Source of the DNA: Yoonia sp.
GTDB lineage: Bacteria; Pseudomonadota; Alphaproteobacteria; Rhodobacterales; Rhodobacteraceae
Length of the DNA: 11,012 bases
Direction: 5' to 3'
NCBI GenBank assembly: GCA_028822885.1
Contig: JAPKCP010000090.1
Location: 1 to 11,012, forward strand
Part shown: positions 6,664 through 11,012 of the stretch, piece after piece
Layout of the letters: the number at the start of each line of letters is the position of its first letter
Position numbering within the stretch: the first letter of the stretch is position 1
The notes under the pieces: generated by a model
What the model was told of the DNA's origin: nothing
The model's input: the letters and a program-made list of their open reading frames with translations, nothing else
Databases searched by the model: none
Made by a program: the position numbers and the translations under genes

Positions 6664-7643
6664 TCCGTGAAAATTACCTAAATGCGCTTGTTCTAACGCT
6701 TCTGCTGATAATCCCTGTCTGGGCATGGTTCGCTGATCAACCTTATACGGTCACGCTAGCGACGCGCGCGATCATCTTTGCACTGGCTGCTGTTGGACTG
6801 AATATCGCCCTAGGTTTGGGCGGTTTGGTTAGCTTGGGGCATGCAGCCTTTTTTGGAATTGGCGGCTATGCAATGGGTATTCTTGCGCACCACGCACAAA
6901 CCTACACCCCTCTCATGGAATTTCCATTCCTGATCGAAGGCACAAATTCGATGCCAATTATTTGGCTCGTTGCGATGGTGACATCGGGACTTGCGGCCCT
7001 GTTCATCGGCCTCTTGTCGCTGCGAACGTCAGGCGTATACTTCATCATGATAACATTGGCGTTTGGCCAGATGATCTACTATTTTTCGATAAGTTGGGCG
7101 GCCTACGGCGGCGAGGATGGGCTGTCAATTTATGTCAGAAACGAGTTTCCTGGCTTAAACACGCTTGTGCCCCTAAACTTCTTCGGCATCTGTTTCGCAA
7201 TTCTGTGCTTGGTCCTTTTGCTAAACGCATTGATCCTGCGGTCCCCGTTTGGATTGGCGCTTAATGCGGCTCGACAAAACCCAGAACGTGTTCAAACCGT
7301 CGGGCTGGACCCTCGGCGCCTGAAACTCGTCGCCTTTGTGATCTCTGGTGTTGTGACCGGGTTGGCTGGGGCGCTCTTTGCCGATCTCAATCGGTTCGTG
7401 AGCCCGACAATGTTCAGCTGGCAAATGTCGGGCGAAATCATGATTTTTGTGATCCTTGGTGGCGTCGCGCGGCTGTGTGGACCCGTTGTTGGGGCAGTTG
7501 TCTTTGTGATGTTGGAACATTTTCTCGGTGGATTAAGCGAGTTTTGGCATATCTACCTCGGAGCGCTTTTGCTGATTATCGTGTTGTTTGCGCGTGGTGG
7601 CTTGGTTGGTCTTTTGTGTCGTCAGGAGGTTCCCCATGACTGA
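6660..7643 (+). CDS. ABC transporter permease, LivM type (TTG start)
   Basis: The protein has 327 residues with many membrane spans. The LivM hallmarks are present: ALAAVGLNIALGLGGLVSLGHAAFFGIGGY (about 41-70), the LRTSGVYFIMITLAFGQM segment (121-138), the coupling loop RSPFGLALNAARQNPERVQTVGLD (194-217), and the MIFVILGGVARLCGPVVGA stretch (261-279). It pairs with the LivH-type permease to make the inner-membrane pore. The start is TTG 6660, sharing bases with the TGA of the upstream permease (TTGA); no ATG lies near this position in frame, so a rare start codon is used, perhaps to tie its synthesis to LivH. Its 3' end overlaps the first ATPase gene by 8 bases. Confidence 0.92.
   Translation: MIRENYLNALVLTLLLIIPVWAWFADQPYTVTLATRAIIFALAAVGLNIALGLGGLVSLGHAAFFGIGGYAMGILAHHAQTYTPLMEFPFLIEGTNSMPIIWLVAMVTSGLAALFIGLLSLRTSGVYFIMITLAFGQMIYYFSISWAAYGGEDGLSIYVRNEFPGLNTLVPLNFFGICFAILCLVLLLNALILRSPFGLALNAARQNPERVQTVGLDPRRLKLVAFVISGVVTGLAGALFADLNRFVSPTMFSWQMSGEIMIFVILGGVARLCGPVVGAVVFVMLEHFLGGLSEFWHIYLGALLLIIVLFARGGLVGLLCRQEVPHD
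7624..7630 (+). promoter_or_regulatory. Consensus Shine-Dalgarno before the first ATPase gene
   Basis: AGGAGGT, a full match to the anti-Shine-Dalgarno sequence, lies 5 bases before ATG 7636, inside the end of the permease gene. It fixes the start at 7636 rather than the in-frame 7588. Confidence 0.8.
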
Positions 7644-8385
7644 TCCGGTTTTTGCGACGTATGAATTATGCAAATCCTTTGGAGCGTTGAAGGCCACCGA
7701 CAACGTGACTATTGATCTTCGACCGGGTGAAATACATGCCATTATCGGACCGAACGGAGCAGGCAAATCCACGTTAATCGCACAAATCTGCGGCAGCCTT
7801 ACACCAAACTCAGGCCGTATCGAAATAATCGGTCGTGATGTTACTCATACTAATATCCGCACGCGGGCCAAAGCCGGGCTAGGGCGGACGTTTCAAGTCT
7901 CGGCTTTAGCGATGGAAGACACCGTATTGCAGAACGCGTTGATTGGTGCTTTGGGTGCCGTGGGATCACCTTGGCGGTTTTTTCAGCCCATCTTGAGCGA
8001 CAACAACTTACGCGATCGGGCGGAAGCGGCGTTGACCCGCGTTGGCCTACAGGATCACGCCGCAACCCGCACTTCTGATTTAAGTCACGGCCAGCGCCGC
8101 CAACTCGAAGTTGCGGTTGCGCTGACACTGGAACCAAAAGCGTTTGTTATGGATGAACCAATGGCCGGGCTTGGTGCTGAAGGCTCTAAAAACCTGACCG
8201 CGTTTCTAGATGATTTGCGCAGCGAAGCACCAATTCTTCTGGTCGAACACGATATGGACGCTGTCTTTGCGTTGGCCGATAGGATCAGCGTGCTTGTTTA
8301 TGGAAAGATCATTGATACCGGAACGGTGGACCAAATCCGCAACAGCAAAGAAGTCCAAAAAGCCTATCTCGGAGGCAGCGAATGA
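7636..8385 (+). CDS. ABC transporter ATP-binding protein, LivG type
   Basis: The protein has 249 residues with all nucleotide-binding motifs: Walker A GPNGAGKST (38-46), Q-loop Gln87 in GRTFQ, ABC signature LSHGQ (149-153), Walker B AFVMDE (169-174) with catalytic Glu174, and H-loop His205 in LVEHD. The LSHG form of the signature is typical of LivG proteins. It energises uptake by forming a heterodimer with the LivF-type ATPase on the cytoplasmic face. The end overlaps the next start by ATGA at 8382-8385, next to a GGAGG box (8371-8375) that serves the second ATPase. Because this subunit keeps both Glu174 and His205, it can supply a complete catalytic site. Confidence 0.95.
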   Translation: MTDPVFATYELCKSFGALKATDNVTIDLRPGEIHAIIGPNGAGKSTLIAQICGSLTPNSGRIEIIGRDVTHTNIRTRAKAGLGRTFQVSALAMEDTVLQNALIGALGAVGSPWRFFQPILSDNNLRDRAEAALTRVGLQDHAATRTSDLSHGQRRQLEVAVALTLEPKAFVMDEPMAGLGAEGSKNLTAFLDDLRSEAPILLVEHDMDAVFALADRISVLVYGKIIDTGTVDQIRNSKEVQKAYLGGSE

Positions 8386-9068
8386 CCTTGCTAAAGTTGG
8401 AGAATGTAACGGCAAGTTACGGCTCTTCCCAAGCACTCTTTGGTGTCGACCTCGACCTGTCAGAGGGCGAAGTCATGGCGCTGATGGGGCGTAACGGTAT
8501 GGGCAAAAGCACAACAGTCAAAGCTATCTGCCGAATGATGCCAGCCCAAGGCACATTGTCGTTCAATGAGTGCGATCTAAGCAGCTTGGCCAGTCACCAA
8601 GCTGCCCGCATGGGTATCGGTCTGGTTCCTGAGGGACGCCGGTGTTTTGCCGATTTGACTGTGACCGAAAACCTGATTGCAGCTGCACGAAGTGGCCCAT
8701 GGGATTTCGCCCGCGTCACAACCATATTTCCGCGATTATTAGAACGTAAAGGGCAACGCGCCTCTACGCTTTCGGGTGGTGAACAACAGATGTTGGCCGT
8801 AGGGCGTGCGTTGATGACCAATCCACGTCTCTTGATCCTTGATGAAGCAACTGAAGGCCTTGCGCCAATCATTCGCCAAGAAATATGGGCAGCCATCGCA
8901 CTGCTTAAGGCGGAAACAGGTATGGCGATTATTGTGATCGACAAGTCGCTGGCAGAGTTACGGCAGGTCTGTGATCGCGCAACGATACTTGAGCGCGGAA
9001 AAACCGCTTGGTCAGGAAGCATCGCCGATTTGACGCCCGTGATCACCAAACAGTTGATCGGCGTTTAA
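8382..9068 (+). CDS. ABC transporter ATP-binding protein, LivF type
   Basis: The protein has 228 residues, a little short for LivF (about 233-237). It carries Walker A GRNGMGKST (36-44), the GLVPEGRRCFADLTVTENL segment (80-98) typical of LivF, signature LSGGE (130-134) and Walker B LLILDEATEGL (150-160) with Glu155. The switch-loop position reads V-I-D-K-S, so the usual histidine is Lys188; known LivF proteins also lack His here but commonly carry Gln (VEQN). The heterodimer may therefore rely on the LivG-type partner for one full catalytic site (inference). It closes the transporter block, and the thioesterase gene starts 3 bases after its TAA, so transcription probably continues. Confidence 0.94.
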   Translation: MTLLKLENVTASYGSSQALFGVDLDLSEGEVMALMGRNGMGKSTTVKAICRMMPAQGTLSFNECDLSSLASHQAARMGIGLVPEGRRCFADLTVTENLIAAARSGPWDFARVTTIFPRLLERKGQRASTLSGGEQQMLAVGRALMTNPRLLILDEATEGLAPIIRQEIWAAIALLKAETGMAIIVIDKSLAELRQVCDRATILERGKTAWSGSIADLTPVITKQLIGV

Positions 9069-9071
9069 GCT

Positions 9072-9476
9072 ATGTTTGAAATGAAGCAGAAGGTCTTGTT
9101 CAAGCATTGTGATCCCGCAGGAATTGTCTTTTTTCCGCGTTATTTCGAAATGATGAACGACTGTGTCGAAGCTTTTTTTGATGATGTTCTTGACTGGCCC
9201 TTTGAGACTTTTCATAAAAATGGCGGCATTCCTACCGCGGTGATCACGACGACGTTCACCGCGCCCAGTCGTCATGGGGACAGACTTGTCTTGCGTCTCA
9301 TCGTCAAACGGATTGGACGGGCGAGTATCGACTACCGAATGACAGCGTACTGCGCAGACGAACAACGGTTTGAGGCAGAGGCGACGTTAGTATATGTCGA
9401 TGACGCTGGCGAATCTGCCCCCATTCCAGACACTGCACGGCTACGTATTACAGATTTCATGAAAGTATCCCCATGA
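9072..9476 (+). CDS. Acyl-CoA thioesterase, 4-hydroxybenzoyl-CoA thioesterase (hotdog-fold) family
   Basis: The protein has 134 residues of the hotdog fold. The active-site segment HCDPAGIVFFPRYFEMMND (12-30) is characteristic: Asp14 corresponds to the catalytic Asp17 of the Pseudomonas 4-hydroxybenzoyl-CoA thioesterase, and Gly17 lies at the start of the central helix. The family hydrolyses aryl- or acyl-CoA to the acid and CoA. Thioesterases in CoA-dependent aromatic clusters are thought to rescue CoA from dead-end or over-accumulated esters; that role is inferred here. ATG 9072 is three bases after the ATPase stop and has no clear Shine-Dalgarno, so translation is probably coupled to the upstream gene; ATG 9081 is an alternative. 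The stop overlaps the Rid gene start (ATGA). Confidence 0.9.
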   Translation: MFEMKQKVLFKHCDPAGIVFFPRYFEMMNDCVEAFFDDVLDWPFETFHKNGGIPTAVITTTFTAPSRHGDRLVLRLIVKRIGRASIDYRMTAYCADEQRFEAEATLVYVDDAGESAPIPDTARLRITDFMKVSP

Positions 9477-9868
9477 CCCACAAAACAATCCATCCTGAAG
9501 GTTGGGCACCTGCGCTTGGCTATGCAAATGGAATGCTTACCCAAGATGGCACCCTTCATATCGGAGGCCAAATTGGCTGGGATAAGGACAAAGTCTTTGT
9601 GTCCAAAGAATTCGTGCCACAGATGCGGCAAGCACTCCAAAACATTGCTGACATCGTTACCGCTGCGGGTGGCAAGCCATCGGACGTCGCGCGCTTAACT
9701 TGGTTTGTAACGGATAAGGCCGCATATGTTGCCAATCAGCGCGCTGTGGGTGAAGCATACCGCGCCGTCTTTGGAAAACATTTTCCAGCGATGTCGATGT
9801 TGGTCGTTGCCGCATTGATCGAAGATGATGCGCTTGTCGAAATCGAAGCAACGGCCTATTTTGCATGA
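9473..9868 (+). CDS. Rid/YjgF-family protein without the conserved arginine
   Basis: The protein has 131 residues, the usual length. Family marks are GYANGMLTQDGTLHIGGQIGWD (16-37), the TWFVTD segment, VGEAYRAVFGKHFPA (92-106) and the C-terminal ALVEIEATAYF (120-130), including the conserved glutamate. In RidA enamine/imine deaminases the motif after the HFPA stretch reads P-A-R and the arginine binds the substrate carboxylate; here it is P-A-M with Met107, read directly as ATG 9791-9793. It therefore belongs with Rid subfamilies that lack this residue and whose function is mostly unknown. In this operon an attractive role (inference) is hydrolysis of a CoA-bound cyclic enamine, where no free carboxylate needs binding. 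ATGA overlaps join it to both neighbours, showing it is a planned part of the operon. Confidence 0.88.
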   Translation: MTHKTIHPEGWAPALGYANGMLTQDGTLHIGGQIGWDKDKVFVSKEFVPQMRQALQNIADIVTAAGGKPSDVARLTWFVTDKAAYVANQRAVGEAYRAVFGKHFPAMSMLVVAALIEDDALVEIEATAYFA

Positions 9869-11012
9869 CCACAGCATCTCTAAACCGCGTCTTTATCTGC
9901 GATTATCAGCGCACTCCGATCGGGCGCTATAGCGGTGCATTGGCCAAAGTGCGCACTGATGATTTAGCAACCATTCCGATCAAGGCCCTGATGGCGCGGA
10001 ATACCAATTTAGATTGGGACCAGCTGGACGAAGTGGTTTTAGGCTGCGCCAATCAAGCTGGTGAAGATAATCGCAATCTGGCCCGCATGGCTGTACTGCT
10101 TTCTGGTCTGCCGCAGGAGACCCCTGCCCTGACCATAAACCGGCTTTGCGCATCGGGTATGGATGCGGTGATCGCGGCCGCCCGACAAATTCAAGTTGGT
10201 GAAGCTGAGCTAACAATCGCAGGTGGTGCCGAAAGTATGAGCCGCGCCCCGTTGGTGATGCCGAAGGCAGATACAGCTTTTTCACGGCATGCAGAAATAT
10301 ATGACACAACCATCGGCTGGCGATTTGTGAACCCCATCATTGCTGCGCAATACGGCATGGAAAGCATGCCAGAAACTGCTGAAAACGTTGCCGTAGATTA
10401 CAACGTAAGTCGGGCCGATCAAGATGCGCTTGCCTTGTCAAGTCAACTCCGTGCCGCCGCCGCTAATAGCCGTCTTGCCAATGAGATCACGCCAGTTGAA
10501 ATCCAGCAACGCAAAGGCGCTCCGTACGTAGTTTCGACCGACGAACACCCTCGCGAAACAACCATAGGCGCGTTGGCCGCCCTGAAAGCACCGTTTCGAA
10601 ATGGCGGAAGCATCACAGCAGGAAACTCGTCAGGTGTAAATGACGGTGCCGCAGCATTACTTTTGGCCTCAGAAGCCGCTGTGAAAGCCCATGGCCTCAC
10701 GCCATTGGCAGAATACTTAGGGTCTGCTAGTGCAGGAGTCCCACCCCGCGTCATGGGCATCGGCCCCGTATCAGCCACGAAAAAACTGTGTCAAAAACTC
10801 GGGATTTCAGTGCATGATTTTGACCAAATAGAACTCAACGAAGCATTCGCAGCGCAAGCAATTGCCGTTTGTCGTGAACTTGGTCTTGACCCAATGTCAG
10901 ATCACATCAATCCAAATGGTGGTGCTATTGCGCTTGGGCATCCTCTTGGCATGACCGGTGCAAGGCTGGTTGGCACGATGGCATCAAGCTTGGCTATTGG
11001 ACAAGGTTCGCT
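9865..11012 (+). CDS. Thiolase, 3-oxoadipyl-CoA thiolase (PcaF/PaaJ)-like; 3' end cut by window edge
   Basis: I translated this gene by hand: ATG 9865 (overlapping the Rid stop as ATGA) opens a frame that stays open to the window edge for 382 residues. The family is about 400 long, so roughly the last 18 residues are missing, including the second active-site cysteine. Visible active-site residues are Cys95 in NRLCASGMD, Asn325-Glu326 in NEAF and His359 in GHPLG. The GCANQAGEDNRNLARMA stretch (60-76) and the RTPIGRYSGAL N-terminus are typical of 3-oxoadipyl-CoA thiolases. The enzyme cleaves a 3-oxoacyl-CoA with CoA, and for this subgroup the known products are succinyl-CoA and acetyl-CoA. As the last recognisable step it would feed ring carbon to the TCA cycle. 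The subgroup call is from memory of the family; acetyl-CoA acetyltransferase is the alternative. Confidence 0.92.
   Translation, partial: MTTASLNRVFICDYQRTPIGRYSGALAKVRTDDLATIPIKALMARNTNLDWDQLDEVVLGCANQAGEDNRNLARMAVLLSGLPQETPALTINRLCASGMDAVIAAARQIQVGEAELTIAGGAESMSRAPLVMPKADTAFSRHAEIYDTTIGWRFVNPIIAAQYGMESMPETAENVAVDYNVSRADQDALALSSQLRAAAANSRLANEITPVEIQQRKGAPYVVSTDEHPRETTIGALAALKAPFRNGGSITAGNSSGVNDGAAALLLASEAAVKAHGLTPLAEYLGSASAGVPPRVMGIGPVSATKKLCQKLGISVHDFDQIELNEAFAAQAIAVCRELGLDPMSDHINPNGGAIALGHPLGMTGARLVGTMASSLAIGQGS

Noticed and set aside
1..11012. A branched-chain amino acid (leucine/valine) catabolic and uptake cluster
   Set aside because: An acyl-CoA dehydrogenase, a crotonase and a Liv-type importer could suggest it, but the aryl-CoA ligase, 4-hydroxybenzoyl-CoA-type thioesterase and 3-oxoadipyl-type thiolase point to aromatic acids, and carboxylase or keto-acid dehydrogenase genes are absent.
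1..11012. CRISPR arrays, insertion sequences, tRNA or rRNA genes, phage or defence genes
   Set aside because: No spaced direct repeats, terminal inverted repeats, transposase motifs or RNA-gene signatures were seen, and nearly all bases belong to the operon genes.

Overview
The window (about 11 kb, every supported gene on the + strand) looks like one aromatic-acid catabolic operon from an alphaproteobacterium, most likely a marine Rhodobacterales (roseobacter-type) species. I base this on the style of the proteins and the tight ATGA-overlapped gene order. The base composition looks moderate (close to 50-55% GC by eye), which would fit a lower-GC roseobacter lineage. No rRNA, tRNA or other taxonomic marker is present, so the genus is not decided.

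Layout: (1) 1-401, C-terminal half of a short-chain dehydrogenase/reductase, cut by the window edge. (2) 398-865, MarR-family regulator. (3) 855-1655, crotonase-family (enoyl-CoA hydratase-like) enzyme that lacks the usual catalytic glutamates. (4) 1655-2812, acyl-CoA dehydrogenase. (5) 2809-4446, aryl-CoA ligase of the benzoate / 2-aminobenzoate type. (6) 4544-9068, a complete five-gene branched-chain-amino-acid-type (HAAT) ABC importer: binding protein, two permeases, two ATPases. A strong hairpin follows the binding-protein gene. (7) 9072-9476, 4-hydroxybenzoyl-CoA-type thioesterase. (8) 9473-9868, a Rid/YjgF-family protein with the key arginine replaced by methionine. (9) 9865 to the right edge, a PcaF/PaaJ-like thiolase lacking about its last 18 residues.

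How it fits together (inference): the ABC system imports an aromatic acid and the ligase activates it to its CoA thioester. After an oxidative or reductive ring attack encoded outside this window, the crotonase, acyl-CoA dehydrogenase, SDR and thiolase would carry out ring-opening and beta-oxidation-like steps to central acyl-CoAs. The thioesterase would free CoA from dead-end esters, and the MarR protein would sense the acid or its CoA ester. The ligase features and the Rid protein point to 2-aminobenzoate (anthranilate) and the CoA-dependent 2-aminobenzoyl-CoA pathway described in Azoarcus evansii. In that pathway the flavin monooxygenase/reductase yields a cyclic enamine. That monooxygenase is not in the window, so the substrate stays a hypothesis; benzoate or salicylate are alternatives.

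Almost every base is coding. The only gaps above 10 bases are 4447-4543 and 5687-5742. No mobile element, CRISPR array, RNA gene or long repeat was seen.
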